Of a DNA stretch of 64,000 nucleotides, positions 25,570 through 35,010 are shown piece after piece. The translations under genes were made by a program, and so were the position numbers. Source of the DNA: an uncultured Porphyromonadaceae bacterium. GTDB taxonomy: Bacteria > Bacteroidota > Bacteroidia > Bacteroidales > Muribaculaceae. The stretch spans positions 1-64,000 of the forward strand of contig CAMHQD010000002.1 in NCBI GenBank assembly GCA_946187345.1. The letters are read 5' to 3'. Every line of letters begins with the position of its first letter. Within the stretch, counting starts at the first letter, position 1. The notes beneath the pieces were generated by a model. The model searched no databases, was not told where the DNA came from, and saw only the letters and a program-made list of their open reading frames with translations.

Positions 25570-27084
25570 ATGAAACGTTCTACAATTTGGATATTGACAA
25601 TCGTTATGGTGGTCGCTATCTTGGGACTGCTCGCGGTGCAAATCTTCTATATGGAGAAGATGGTGCAGATGCGCAATGAGCAGTTCGGCGAGATAGTGAC
25701 CCAATGTATGCACGATGTGTGTGAGATGCTTGAGCAGAACGAAACGAAGTACTATTTAGAGCAAGACCTTCAAGAGGCTGCCAGCGTTTATGGCGGTTCA
25801 CGCCGTCACTACGCTATCGGGGCAGAGCAGGCTTCTCCCATAGACTCAACATCGGCCAGCGATGTGATTGACGGCATCAAAATCCAGCGTCCTGCCAACT
25901 TCAACACACTCAAGAACTTAAACGACAGTTATCAACTGAAACAGGAAATTCTTGTTGAGCAATATATGTATCAACGCTCAATGCTCAACGAGGTTATTCT
26001 CACTATCTTAACCCAGAGCAGTGACCGTCCGATTGCCGAAAGAGCCGATTCCGTCACGGTCCGTGAGTACCTCGCCATCGAATTGGAGAGAAGCGGCTTG
26101 GCGTTGCCGTTTGAATTTGCCGTGTCAAGGCGCGGCGGCGGCATAGCATACAGCACGGCGTCATACGACTCCATTTGCGCGTCGGGTCTGTCTCCATATA
26201 CACAAGTGCTTTTCCCCAGTGACCCCACCGGCAAACAGCACTTCCTGAATGTCGTGTTCCCCACAAAAGGGAAGTATATCTTTAGTTCCGTGCGCTACAT
26301 GATTCCCTCATTGGCATTCACGTTGGTGTTGTTGGCGGTGTTTATTTACACAATTTTCATTGCCTTCCGTCAAAAGCGCCTTAGTGAGATGAAGACTGAC
26401 TTTATTAACAACATGACGCATGAGTTCAAGACGCCTATTTCATCGCTGTCAATAGCGGCGCAAATGCTTAGCGACAATGCTGTCACCAAGAGTCCGTCAA
26501 TGCTCAATCATGTTGCGCGTGTGATTACAGAGGAGACCAAGAGGCTGCGCTTTCAGGTCGAGAAACTGTTGCATATGTCGATGTTTGATCGCGACGAGGC
26601 CACGATGCGCCTTGAGGAGGAGGATGCCAACGCGTTGGTGGATAGCGTGGTGAGCACGTTCAAACTTAGGGTCGAGAAGTATGGCGGCACAATAGTCACC
26701 AACCTTGACGCCGAGGATCCGATAATCAATGTTGATCGTATGCATCTGACCAATGTTGTGTTCAACCTGCTTGATAATGCGGTGAAGTACCGCCGCGAGG
26801 ATGTGCCTCTCGAACTTTCCATTTCAACCCGCAATCCCGACGATCACACATTAGAGATTGTTGTGGCTGACAATGGCATTGGCATCAAAAAGGAAGATCT
26901 CAAGCGTATCTTTGACAAGTTTTATCGGGTTAACACGGGCAATCGCCATGATGTTAAGGGCTTTGGACTCGGCTTGGCCTATGTTTACAAGATGATAAAT
27001 CTTTTCAAAGGCACAATCCGCGCCGAGAGCGAACTCGGCGTTGGGACGCGCTTCATCATTGTGCTGCCTCTGTACCTCACATAG
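25570..27084 (+). CDS. Sensor histidine kinase, RprX-like
   Basis: A 504-residue inner-membrane histidine kinase. It has a membrane segment at about 5-25, a periplasmic sensor region of about 220 residues, a second membrane segment near 245-268, then HisKA with the phosphorylated His284 in MTHEFKTPISSL. The ATPase domain shows NLLDNAVKYR (N box), ADNGIGI (G1), FDKFYRV (F box) and GFGLGLAYV (G2). With the response regulator 126 bases downstream it forms a two-component system of the kind called RprXY in Bacteroides. The signal is unknown, and the sensor region has no recognised domain. Confidence 0.92.
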   Translation: MKRSTIWILTIVMVVAILGLLAVQIFYMEKMVQMRNEQFGEIVTQCMHDVCEMLEQNETKYYLEQDLQEAASVYGGSRRHYAIGAEQASPIDSTSASDVIDGIKIQRPANFNTLKNLNDSYQLKQEILVEQYMYQRSMLNEVILTILTQSSDRPIAERADSVTVREYLAIELERSGLALPFEFAVSRRGGGIAYSTASYDSICASGLSPYTQVLFPSDPTGKQHFLNVVFPTKGKYIFSSVRYMIPSLAFTLVLLAVFIYTIFIAFRQKRLSEMKTDFINNMTHEFKTPISSLSIAAQMLSDNAVTKSPSMLNHVARVITEETKRLRFQVEKLLHMSMFDRDEATMRLEEEDANALVDSVVSTFKLRVEKYGGTIVTNLDAEDPIINVDRMHLTNVVFNLLDNAVKYRREDVPLELSISTRNPDDHTLEIVVADNGIGIKKEDLKRIFDKFYRVNTGNRHDVKGFGLGLAYVYKMINLFKGTIRAESELGVGTRFIIVLPLYLT

Positions 27085-27210
27085 GCCGATGTCGCGTCCG
27101 AAGTTGGAGGTTAATTAAATTTTGTACATTGATGTTTGCTTCCGATAGTTGCGATTTGCGCGTCAATCCACGATAGAATAATCAAACACTAACATAATAA
27201 AAGTCAAAAA

Positions 27211-27927
27211 ATGGAAACGAAACTGAGAATTTTACTCTGTGAGGATGACGAGAACTTGGGCACCCTCACTCGCGAATACCTTGAGGATAAGGGCTATCGC
27301 GCTGAACTATTTGCTGACGGGGAGGCCGGCTATCGCGCCTTCCTCAAGGGCAAGTATGACATCTGTCTGCTTGACGTGATGATGCCCAAGAAGGACGGAT
27401 TCCAACTCGCGGCAGACATTCGCGCCGTGAACACTGATGTGCCCATTATTTTCCTTACGGCACGCGCTTTGAAGGAAGACGTTCTCGAGGGCTTCAAGAT
27501 TGGCGCTGATGATTACATCACCAAGCCGTTCTCAATGGAAGAGCTTGTGTTGCGCATCGAGGCTATCTTGCGCCGTGTCAAAGGCAAGAAGGGCAAGGAT
27601 GTGACTGTCTATAAGTTGGGCTTGTTCACGTTTGACACTCAACGTCAAGTGCTTTTCACCGCGGACCGAAGTGAGAACCTCACCACCAAGGAGAGCGAAC
27701 TGCTCAGCCTGCTTTGCGCCCATGCCAACGAGGTGCTCGAGCGCAATTTCGCCCTCAAGACCATCTGGATTGACGACAACTACTTCAACGCCCGCTCGAT
27801 GGATGTCTATATCACCAAGTTGCGCAAGAAACTGCGCGACGATCCCACCATTGAGATTATCAACATTCACGGCAAAGGCTACAAACTCATTATTCCCGAC
27901 TCTGAGGCTCCTCAAGAGCAACAGTAA
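27211..27927 (+). CDS. OmpR-family response regulator, RprY-like
   Basis: A 238-residue regulator with a receiver domain (1-120: acidic pair Asp12/Asp13, phosphoacceptor Asp55 in LLDVMMP, Thr83, Lys105) and a C-terminal winged-helix DNA-binding domain (about 135-232, with RSMDVYITKLRKKL...IINIHGKGYKL). It is the partner of the upstream histidine kinase. The 126-base gap shows no convincing promoter, so it is probably read through from the kinase promoter. Targets cannot be read from the window. Confidence 0.95.
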   Translation: METKLRILLCEDDENLGTLTREYLEDKGYRAELFADGEAGYRAFLKGKYDICLLDVMMPKKDGFQLAADIRAVNTDVPIIFLTARALKEDVLEGFKIGADDYITKPFSMEELVLRIEAILRRVKGKKGKDVTVYKLGLFTFDTQRQVLFTADRSENLTTKESELLSLLCAHANEVLERNFALKTIWIDDNYFNARSMDVYITKLRKKLRDDPTIEIINIHGKGYKLIIPDSEAPQEQQ

Positions 27928-27947
27928 GTATATGCGGCACTCTGCTG

Positions 27948-28664
27948 ATGAAGAAGTTTTTGTTTAGCATATATCAATGGGTAATCGCAGTGCCGGTGCT
28001 CGCGGTCATCACCGTCATCACCGCTATAGTGACTATCATTTGGAGCCAATTCAACAATGACGCCGGCGGCTACTATCCGGCGAAATGGTGGTCGCGATGT
28101 ATGTGTGCGGTGCTGTTGGTTTGTGTTGTGGTCAAGGGCCGCGAGCACATCAAGCATAATGAGCCTTACGTTTTTGCGGCCAACCATCAAGGGGCGTTTG
28201 ACATTTTCGCGCTTCAAGGTTATTTGGGTCACAACTTCAAGTGGATGATGCGCAAGGGGCTGACGAATATTCCGCTGGTGGGCACGGCGTGCCGTGCGGC
28301 GGGATATATCCTTGTGGACACTCATTCGGCTCATGGCATGGCAAACACCATCCAGAATGCTGAGAAGGCATTGCAGCGAGGGCAGTCGCTGATTATTTTT
28401 CCTGAAGGCCGTCGCACGGATGACGGTAGCATGGGCGCATTCAAGCCCGGGGCCTTTAAGTTGGCGGCGGAATTTAAGCGTCCTATTGTGCCAATCACGA
28501 TTGACGGGGCGTACAGGGTGATGTCTCGCACGGCGTATGTTGTGACGCCGGGCAGGATTACAATCACGATCCACGCGCCGATTGAGCCCGGTGCCGAGGG
28601 TCACAATATCGATGAGCTCTCGTCGCGTTGTCGCGAGGCGATAGCCTCCGCCATCCCCTCGTAG
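27948..28664 (+). CDS. 1-acyl-sn-glycerol-3-phosphate acyltransferase (PlsC family)
   Basis: A 238-residue membrane enzyme that adds the second acyl chain to make phosphatidic acid. An N-terminal membrane segment (about 8-33) is followed by the catalytic motif NHQGAFD (His80, Asp85) and the substrate-binding motif FPEGRR at 151-156. Length and motifs match PlsC. It lies 20 bases after the response regulator and could be part of that transcript, which would tie phospholipid synthesis to the two-component system. That tie is inference. Confidence 0.92.
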   Translation: MKKFLFSIYQWVIAVPVLAVITVITAIVTIIWSQFNNDAGGYYPAKWWSRCMCAVLLVCVVVKGREHIKHNEPYVFAANHQGAFDIFALQGYLGHNFKWMMRKGLTNIPLVGTACRAAGYILVDTHSAHGMANTIQNAEKALQRGQSLIIFPEGRRTDDGSMGAFKPGAFKLAAEFKRPIVPITIDGAYRVMSRTAYVVTPGRITITIHAPIEPGAEGHNIDELSSRCREAIASAIPS

Positions 28665-28729
28665 GTTGTTGTCGCATCATATGTGAGAATAAAGCGAACG
28701 AACGTCAACTGATGTGTTATCATCATGTG

Positions 28730-29659
28730 ATGGAAAACAAGGAATTCAACATATTTGAGGTGCTTTCAATTAATCCGGCCACCGGGTTTAAGGCAGCTGA
28801 TATTATCGCGACACTCAAACGTCGTCGCAATCAGTTTGCCACTAATCCCGCCCGGCGCGCCGAGTTTGACTGGCTCAAGAAAATCATTCCGCAAGTGGAA
28901 ACTAATCCTGATGCGTTGCTGTCTATCCACGCAGCGGAATATGCGACGTTTCAAAAAAAACGAAGAGAAGCATCACGTCAAGAACTAATTGATGAAGCTG
29001 CGATATATGTTGTTGACGGAGTTATTGATAGAGATAATTTGGATTTCCTTGTTTCAAAGTATTCGGTTTTTTCACATGATGAAATTCTCGATACTATCGG
29101 TGCTCATCTTCCGGTCAAGGCTCTTGATGACGCCATCATGCGCACAATCGCGAGTCATCTTGTGGTTGTCGGCAAGAAAAACCTATACGAGGTGTTGGAG
29201 TTGGATTTCACTTGTGGGCAAGATGAGATTCAACCTCGATTGGATTGTTTTTACAACAAATGGTCTTCTCGCGCGATTAGTCATGAGAAAGAGGCGATGA
29301 TAACCTTGTTGGGCTACTGCAAGACGGTGCTTGCTGATGCGAGCGCGCGTGCCTGTTATGATAACGCTCTTTTAGAGCCTATGCAACTTGCCGTTGAGCG
29401 ATTGGCCGGCAGTAGCACAAGAGCAATCACTAAACGCCAAATGGACGCGTTGTTGAGGTTGTGTGATAACGCTGGAGTGCCGCGTGAAGTGGCAATACGC
29501 CAGATTATTATTGTCGCGGCAAGGCATCAGGTAGCAGTCGAAAACGTGTCGAAACCGAACTCGCGGTCACAAACTCAATCAGGATTGGACGATGATAGTC
29601 AAAGGTGGCAATTATCACTCAACTGCCAAAGATTGCTCAGTGACTTCTTCTTCATTTGA
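28730..29659 (+). CDS. J-domain-like protein of unknown function, possibly decayed at its 3' end
   Basis: About 309 residues from the ATG at 28730 (an in-frame ATG at 28712 is possible). It contains two J-domain-like segments. The first begins NIFEVLSINPATGFKAADI (about residue 5) and the second NLYEVLELDFTCGQDEIQ, ending LADASARACYDNAL, the usual end of a J domain. Neither has the HPD motif needed to stimulate Hsp70 ATPase. The last 25 residues (after about 29580) look unnatural. In the +1 frame the same bases encode a SUMF1-type C-terminus, so the original gene probably continued in that frame. No Hsp70 gene is nearby. Confidence 0.6.
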   Translation: MENKEFNIFEVLSINPATGFKAADIIATLKRRRNQFATNPARRAEFDWLKKIIPQVETNPDALLSIHAAEYATFQKKRREASRQELIDEAAIYVVDGVIDRDNLDFLVSKYSVFSHDEILDTIGAHLPVKALDDAIMRTIASHLVVVGKKNLYEVLELDFTCGQDEIQPRLDCFYNKWSSRAISHEKEAMITLLGYCKTVLADASARACYDNALLEPMQLAVERLAGSSTRAITKRQMDALLRLCDNAGVPREVAIRQIIIVAARHQVAVENVSKPNSRSQTQSGLDDDSQRWQLSLNCQRLLSDFFFI

Positions 29660-29711
29660 TGCGGCTTCTTCATATTATTTCAACGGACTAAGGTTGGTGT
29701 TGGATGAGTAA
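29583..29711 (+). pseudogene. Out-of-frame remnant of a SUMF1/formylglycine-generating-enzyme-like C-terminus
   Basis: Read in the +1 frame relative to the J-like gene, 42 codons encode DWTMIVKGGNYHSTAKDC, then a Ser-rich stretch, then YYFNGLRLVLDE and a stop. This matches the closing pattern of SUMF1/EgtB/PvdO domains (RGGSW..., Cys, GFRLV). The other 200 or so residues of such a domain are absent. It is best explained as the tail of a J-like/SUMF1 fusion gene that suffered a deletion and frameshift. Confidence 0.6.
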
Positions 29712-29742
29712 TTGCGCCATATTAAATCGTTATAATTATGTC

Positions 29743-29769
29743 TTGATTCAGGATTATTTTGTAATTTTG
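29743..29769 (+). promoter_or_regulatory. Promoter of the Crp/Fnr regulator gene
   Basis: TAATTTTG at 29762-29769 with a TTG at 29743-29745. The spacing of 16 bases is shorter than usual. Confidence 0.5.
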
Positions 29770-29786
29770 CGAAATAAAGAGATCAA

Positions 29787-30488
29787 ATGATAAAGAAGAG
29801 TACTCTTGAAAAAATCCTTAGCGAAGGTCTGTCGGAGATTTGGAAATTGCTTTCTCCCGAGGAAAAGCATTTAATCGCCGACCATTTCGCTGTGCATAAT
29901 TTCAAGAAGAACCAGCTCATATATAGCGAGAAAGATGAGCCACGCAACCTATGGTGCCTGCTTCGCGGCAAGGTAAAGGTGTTTAAGGACGGCTTCGGCG
30001 GCCGACCTCAAATTATACGCCTCTACCGGCCGATCCAGTACTTTGGATATCGCGCTTTTTTTGCCGGAGAGCATTACACGTCGAGCGCTGCCGCTTTCGA
30101 GCCGTCAACCGTTGGCGCAGTGCCGATGGATGTAGTCAAGCGACTTATTGATGGAAACCGCGGGTTGGCGTGGTTCTTTATCCACGAGTTGAGCAAGCAC
30201 TTGGGCGGCAGTGACAGCAAAATCGTGTCGCTCACCCAGAAGCATATCCGTGGACGCCTCGCGGAGGCGTTGGTGCTAATGCGCGACAACTATGGATACG
30301 AGGAAGACGGAAAGACGTTGCGCATCTACATGGCTCGCGAGGACATCGCCAACCTTAGCAACATGACGACGAGCAATGCCATACGCACGCTTTCGGCCTT
30401 TGCTCAAGAGAAGATTATCACAGTGGACGGGCGCCGCATCAAGATTATCGATGAGCAGGCCCTGCGCCACATCAGCAAGTTTGGGTAA
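29787..30488 (+). CDS. Crp/Fnr family transcription regulator
   Basis: A 233-residue regulator with an N-terminal cyclic-nucleotide-binding-type beta barrel (about 25-140, with LLSPEEKHLIADHF and LLRGKVKVFKDG) and a C-terminal winged helix (about 165-230, with MAREDIANLSNMTTSNAIRTLSAFAQEKII). There is no Cys cluster for an iron-sulfur centre, so it is not an Fnr-type oxygen sensor. The effector is unknown. Its stop abuts the ATG of the DUF4924 gene. Confidence 0.92.
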   Translation: MIKKSTLEKILSEGLSEIWKLLSPEEKHLIADHFAVHNFKKNQLIYSEKDEPRNLWCLLRGKVKVFKDGFGGRPQIIRLYRPIQYFGYRAFFAGEHYTSSAAAFEPSTVGAVPMDVVKRLIDGNRGLAWFFIHELSKHLGGSDSKIVSLTQKHIRGRLAEALVLMRDNYGYEEDGKTLRIYMAREDIANLSNMTTSNAIRTLSAFAQEKIITVDGRRIKIIDEQALRHISKFG

Positions 30489-31049
30489 ATGTTGATAGCA
30501 CAACAGAAGAGAAAAGAGAATATTGCCGAGTATTTGCTCTATCTGTGGCAGGTAGAGGATATGCTCAGGGCATGCGACCTTGACATGGACCGTGTTGAGG
30601 CCGCCTTGGTGTCGCGCTATGACGTGGACGATGCCACGCGGCATGAGATACGCGACTGGTATGAGAACCTTGTGATGATGATGCGCGCGGAGCATCTCAA
30701 GGACGGCGGTCATCTGCAGATTTGCAAGAACGTTCTCATTCGCCTCAATGACTTGCACTCACAACTTCTTCATGAGAGTGACCGCTTTGCGCAGTATAGC
30801 GCCGCTTTTTACAGCGCGCTGCCATTCATTGTGGAACTGCGGGCCAAAGCCGGCGACGCGGCGGCCCCCGAATTGGAAACGTGCTTCAATCTGCTCTACG
30901 GCGTGATGATGCTCCGATTGCAAGGCAAGTCCGTGAGTGAATCGACTCAAAAGGCTGTCACAACAGTGAGTTACTTTATTGGTATGTTGGCTGCCTATTT
31001 CAAGAAGGACGAAGAGAAACCACTATTTGAGCCTGATGCAGATGAATAA
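30489..31049 (+). CDS. DUF4924 family protein
   Basis: A 186-residue all-helical cytoplasmic protein beginning MLIAQQKRKENIAEYLLYLWQVEDMLRAC, typical of DUF4924, a Bacteroidetes-specific family of unknown function. It starts immediately after the Crp/Fnr stop and overlaps the start of rmlD, so it is in the same transcript. Confidence 0.88.
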   Translation: MLIAQQKRKENIAEYLLYLWQVEDMLRACDLDMDRVEAALVSRYDVDDATRHEIRDWYENLVMMMRAEHLKDGGHLQICKNVLIRLNDLHSQLLHESDRFAQYSAAFYSALPFIVELRAKAGDAAAPELETCFNLLYGVMMLRLQGKSVSESTQKAVTTVSYFIGMLAAYFKKDEEKPLFEPDADE

Positions 31050-31902
31050 CCCGTTAATTCTGATAACCGGTGCAGCCGGGCAACTCGGTACAGAACTGCA
31101 AACGGCCCTGCGCGGTCGCGATGTGGTGGCTATTGATGCGGCAGACTTGGACTTGACAGACGACGCTGCCGTGGCTGCGTTTTTTGCTAAGCGTCGTTTT
31201 GATATTGTGGTGAATTGCGCCGCCTTCACCGCAGTTGATGCTGCCGAAGCGCCCGCCAACCGCGATATTTGCGAGGCAATCAACCACCATGCCGTGGCAA
31301 CCCTTGCCGAGTGCTGCAAAGTTCAAGGCGCGCGTCTGGTGCACATTTCAACCGACTACGTGTTTGACGGCAACGCCTGTCGGCCATACCGCGAAGACGA
31401 CACTCCCGGGCCGCAGAGCGTATATGGCTCGACCAAGTTGGCCGGAGAGCGCGCGGCACTTTCAATATTGTGTGATGATGCATTGGTGATACGCACCGGG
31501 TGGCTCTATTCGCCACACGGCAACAACTTCGTCAAGACAATGCTACGCTTGGCTATCGAGCGCGACGAACTGCGCGTGGTCGTTGACCAGGTGGGCACGC
31601 CGACAAGTGCCGCGACACTCGCCGCGGCGATAGCCACGATTATTGATTGCGGCCATTGGCAAGGTGGCATTTACCACTATAGCAACGAGGGTGTTGCCTC
31701 GTGGTATGACTTGGCGGTTGCCACTCTCGAGGCTGCCGGTCGCCGTTGCCACGTGACACCCATTGCCACCGCAGAGTTCCCGACAGCGGCATCCAGACCG
31801 TCATATAGTGTGCTGGACAAACATAAGATACGCGATACTTTCGGAGTGGAAACACCTCATTGGCACGCGGCTCTTGTTGATGTGATAAAGGCAGTTCGAT
31901 AA
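31042..31902 (+). CDS. rmlD: dTDP-4-dehydrorhamnose reductase
   Basis: About 286 residues. It makes dTDP-L-rhamnose in the last step of the pathway for cell-surface polysaccharides. The NAD(P)-binding motif GAAGQLG lies near the N-terminus, the catalytic YGSTK in the middle, and STDYVFDG before it. The ATG at 31042 overlaps the DUF4924 end by 8 bases; an ATG at 31036 is also in frame. The other rhamnose genes (rmlA, B, C) are not in the window. Confidence 0.93.
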   Translation: MNNPLILITGAAGQLGTELQTALRGRDVVAIDAADLDLTDDAAVAAFFAKRRFDIVVNCAAFTAVDAAEAPANRDICEAINHHAVATLAECCKVQGARLVHISTDYVFDGNACRPYREDDTPGPQSVYGSTKLAGERAALSILCDDALVIRTGWLYSPHGNNFVKTMLRLAIERDELRVVVDQVGTPTSAATLAAAIATIIDCGHWQGGIYHYSNEGVASWYDLAVATLEAAGRRCHVTPIATAEFPTAASRPSYSVLDKHKIRDTFGVETPHWHAALVDVIKAVR

Positions 31903-31923
31903 ACGACTAACGACTAACGACTA
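31903..31923 (+). repeat. Three 7-bp direct repeats abutting the prfC start
   Basis: ACGACTA occurs three times without a gap at 31903-31923, directly before the prfC ATG. A degenerate version of the same pattern lies upstream of rseP (62524-62559). Confidence 0.8.
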
Positions 31924-33504
31924 ATGAGTAACTTAGATAACGAGATAACTAAACGGCGCACATTCGCGATCATTTCGCACCCCGATGCCGGCAAGACGAC
32001 GCTCACCGAGAAGCTGCTGCTTTTTGGAGGGGCAATTCATGTCGCCGGAGCCGTGAAGAGCAATAAAATCCGCAAGACCGCCACCAGCGACTGGATGGAT
32101 ATCGAGAAACAACGTGGTATCTCGGTGGCTACCAGCGTGATGGGATTTAACTACGGCGACTACAAGATTAATATCCTCGACACCCCCGGACATCAAGACT
32201 TCGCCGAAGACACCTACCGTACTCTCACGGCCGTTGATAGCGTGATTATTGTTGTGGATGTGGCTAAAGGAGTAGAGACGCAGACTCGCAAACTGATGGA
32301 GGTGTGCCGCATGCGCAACACGCCGGTTATTATCTTTGTCAATAAACTGGACCGCGAGGGACGTGATCCGTTTGATATTCTCGATGAGTTGGAGAAGGAG
32401 TTGCAGATTGCCGTGCGGCCTCTCACATGGCCCATCAGCATGGGCGCGTCTTTCAAAGGAGTATATAATATCTTGGATCGTGGCTTGGATTTGTTCACTC
32501 CCGACAAGCAGCACGTGACCGAGCGCGTGGCTGTCACTGACATCAACGACCCTGTGATTGACGCGACAGTGGGGGAGCGCGATGCCGAGCGATTGCGTGC
32601 CGACGTCGAGTTGATTGATGGAGTCTATCCGGAGTTTGATGAGCAAGAATATCTGGCCGCCCATGTGGCGCCGGTGTTCTTTGGCAGCGCGCTGAACACA
32701 TTCGGCGTGAAGGAGTTGTTGGACTGCTTTGTGCGCATCGCTCCGTCGCCGCGGCCAGTGACGGCGGTAGAGCGCGTTGTGCAACCGCAGGAAGAAAAGT
32801 TCACCGGCTTTGTGTTCAAGATTCACGCCAATATGGACCCGAACCACCGCTCTTGCATCGCGTTTGTCAAAGTGTGCAGCGGCGTGTTTCACCGCAACGC
32901 GCTCTACACCCACGTGCGCAGCGGCAAGACATATAAGTTCTCGGCTCCGACAGCGTTTATGGCACAAAAGAAGGAAATCATCGATGATGTTTATCCCGGC
33001 GACATTGTGGGCCTGCCGGACAACGGTATCTTCAAGATTGGCGACACGCTCACAGAGGGCGAGGTGCTTCACTTCCGCGGTCTGCCCAGTTTCTCACCTG
33101 AGATGTTCAAGTATATCGAGAACAACGACCCGATGAAGGCAAAACAACTCAATCGAGGTGTGGAGCAGTTGATGGATGAAGGCGTGGCCCAACTGTTCAC
33201 AAATCAGTTCAACGGGCGTAAAATCATCGGCACTGTGGGACAGTTACAGTTTGAAGTAATACAGTACCGCCTCTTGCATGAATACGGCGCACAGTGCCGA
33301 TGGGAGCCCATCAGCCTCTATAAAGCGTGCTGGATTCAGAGCGACGATGAGGAGGAACTCACCCAGTTCAAACGACGCAAGCAGCAATTTATGGCGCTTG
33401 ACCGAGAGGGACGCGATGTGTTCCTGGCCGATTCGTCCTATGTGCTACAGATGGCGCAGCACGACTTCCCGGCCATCCGTTTCCACTTTACCTCCGAGTT
33501 TTAA
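31924..33504 (+). CDS. prfC: Peptide chain release factor 3
   Basis: RF3 (526 residues) is a GTPase that removes RF1/RF2 from the ribosome after termination. The GTPase motifs are clear: [12 protein letters not shown] (G1), the switch region with [12 protein letters not shown] (G2), DTPGHQDF (G3) and NKLDRE (G4). Domains II and III follow, with family motifs [14 protein letters not shown] and [14 protein letters not shown]. Length is normal. It lies 21 bases after rmlD. Confidence 0.97.
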   Translation: MSNLDNEITKRRTFAIISHPDAGKTTLTEKLLLFGGAIHVAGAVKSNKIRKTATSDWMDIEKQRGISVATSVMGFNYGDYKINILDTPGHQDFAEDTYRTLTAVDSVIIVVDVAKGVETQTRKLMEVCRMRNTPVIIFVNKLDREGRDPFDILDELEKELQIAVRPLTWPISMGASFKGVYNILDRGLDLFTPDKQHVTERVAVTDINDPVIDATVGERDAERLRADVELIDGVYPEFDEQEYLAAHVAPVFFGSALNTFGVKELLDCFVRIAPSPRPVTAVERVVQPQEEKFTGFVFKIHANMDPNHRSCIAFVKVCSGVFHRNALYTHVRSGKTYKFSAPTAFMAQKKEIIDDVYPGDIVGLPDNGIFKIGDTLTEGEVLHFRGLPSFSPEMFKYIENNDPMKAKQLNRGVEQLMDEGVAQLFTNQFNGRKIIGTVGQLQFEVIQYRLLHEYGAQCRWEPISLYKACWIQSDDEEELTQFKRRKQQFMALDREGRDVFLADSSYVLQMAQHDFPAIRFHFTSEF

Positions 33505-33516
33505 ACTTGTATAAGG

Positions 33517-33534
33517 ACACAATTCATTGTGTCT
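33517..33534. terminator. 8-bp hairpin downstream of prfC
   Basis: GACACAAT (33517-33524) and ATTGTGTC (33527-33534) form a tight hairpin, followed by TTCTTAT. It may be a weak terminator, or lie in the leader of the next gene. A related ACACAA/TTGTGT hairpin lies at 59739-59758. Confidence 0.4.
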
Positions 33535-33555
33535 TCTTATCAATTCAATATTATT

Positions 33556-35010
33556 ATGAATCATCAAGCAACTTTAAAGAAATTATATGTCACTCTCACA
33601 GGCGTTGAGCCTACCGCGGTGACTATGATGCCGCGCAGCGGCAGCAACCGTACCTATTACCGCATCGAGGGGCCGCGACCGCTCGTGGGGGCCGTCGGTG
33701 TCGACCGGCGCGAGAATGAGGCCTTCATCTACATGAGCCGACACTTCAAGAGCAAAGGGCTACCCGTGCCGGCCGTTCTCGCCGAGAGCGATGACCATAT
33801 GGCATACTTGCAGGAAGACCTCGGTAATGACATTCTATTCTCATGCATTGAGAAGAGCACCATCACACGATCCTTCAACGAGCATGACCGCCTACTCCTC
33901 TCGCGTACCATCAGAATGCTCTGCCGCGTCCAGTTTGAGGGAGCGCGAGGATTTGACTTCAACCGATGCTATCCGTCACCGGCTTTTGACCGACGCATGG
34001 TAATGTGGGACCTCAACTACTTCAAATACTGCTTCCTCAAGGCAACAGGACTCGAGTTCGACGAGAGTCGGCTCGAAGACGATTTTGACCGCCTTGCTGA
34101 TGTCTTGTTAGCCAACAATACCGACACATTCATGTATCGCGACTTCCAGGCACGCAACGTTATGATTGTCAACGACCAACCGTGGTTTATCGACTTCCAG
34201 GGAGGACGCAAAGGACCATTCTATTACGACGTCGCGTCATTCCTCTGGCAGGCACGCGCACGTTACACTAAGAGCCTGCGTGCCGAACTCATCGGCGAAT
34301 ATCTTAATGAGTTGTCACGCTATGCCAGTATCGAACGCACCCATTTCGAGTCGCAGTTGCGATACTTCGTCTTGTTCCGCACCCTGCAGGTCCTCGGCGC
34401 TTACGGTTTCCGCGGCTACTTTGAGAAGAAACCGCACTTCCTCAAAAGCGTTCCCGCGGCAATCGAGAATATGAGTGATATGCTTCGCGAGACGCCCTTC
34501 CTCGAGTTCCCATATCTCAACGAGGTGCTTTCCCGCATGGTCACACTACCGCAATTCACAGCCGCCATCAAGCAGCCACTAACCGTCACCGTCACCAGTT
34601 TCCCGTTCAAAAAGGGCTATCCCATTGACACTTCCGGCAACGGAGGCGGGTTCGTCTTCGACTGTCGTGCTATCGACAATCCCGGCAAGTATGATCGTTA
34701 CAAGCCCATGACAGGCGTCAATCCCGAAGTCATCAAATACCTCGAAAATAATGGCGAGATTCTCAAGTTTCTCGATCACGCCTACGCCCTCGTCGATGCC
34801 AGCGTGCAGCGATACATCGACCGCAAGTTCACAAACCTCATGGTCTCCTTCGGCTGCACCGGTGGACAGCACCGCTCAGTCTACTGTGCAGAGCATATGG
34901 CGCGACATCTAAATGAGAAATTCAACGTTCATGTTGTGCTTACTCACAGCCAGACACCAAACTTTGAAGAACTCGAAGACCGCGAACTACTTCCAAAAGC
35001 CCCTCTATGA
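33556..35010 (+). CDS. AmgK-like sugar kinase fused to a RapZ C-terminal domain
   Basis: A 484-residue fusion. Residues 1-320 form an aminoglycoside-phosphotransferase-like kinase with the catalytic loop YRDFQARN (Asp196, Asn201; the usual first His is Tyr194) and the metal motif FIDFQGG (Asp213). This is as in AmgK, which phosphorylates MurNAc/GlcNAc at C1. Residues 343-475 match the C-terminal domain of RapZ, with FVFDCRAIDNPGKY and GCTGGQHRSVY (433-443), the part that senses glucosamine-6-phosphate in Escherichia coli. The ATG at 33556 begins the kinase domain. The stop overlaps the start of the MurU-like gene (ATGA). Together they fit a cell-wall sugar recycling pair, with RapZ-type sensing built into the kinase. 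Confidence 0.88.
   Translation: MNHQATLKKLYVTLTGVEPTAVTMMPRSGSNRTYYRIEGPRPLVGAVGVDRRENEAFIYMSRHFKSKGLPVPAVLAESDDHMAYLQEDLGNDILFSCIEKSTITRSFNEHDRLLLSRTIRMLCRVQFEGARGFDFNRCYPSPAFDRRMVMWDLNYFKYCFLKATGLEFDESRLEDDFDRLADVLLANNTDTFMYRDFQARNVMIVNDQPWFIDFQGGRKGPFYYDVASFLWQARARYTKSLRAELIGEYLNELSRYASIERTHFESQLRYFVLFRTLQVLGAYGFRGYFEKKPHFLKSVPAAIENMSDMLRETPFLEFPYLNEVLSRMVTLPQFTAAIKQPLTVTVTSFPFKKGYPIDTSGNGGGFVFDCRAIDNPGKYDRYKPMTGVNPEVIKYLENNGEILKFLDHAYALVDASVQRYIDRKFTNLMVSFGCTGGQHRSVYCAEHMARHLNEKFNVHVVLTHSQTPNFEELEDRELLPKAPL

Noticed and set aside
31933..33072. 379-residue minus-strand frame opposite prfC
   Set aside because: Antisense shadow of the conserved prfC gene; His/Ala-rich and without domains.
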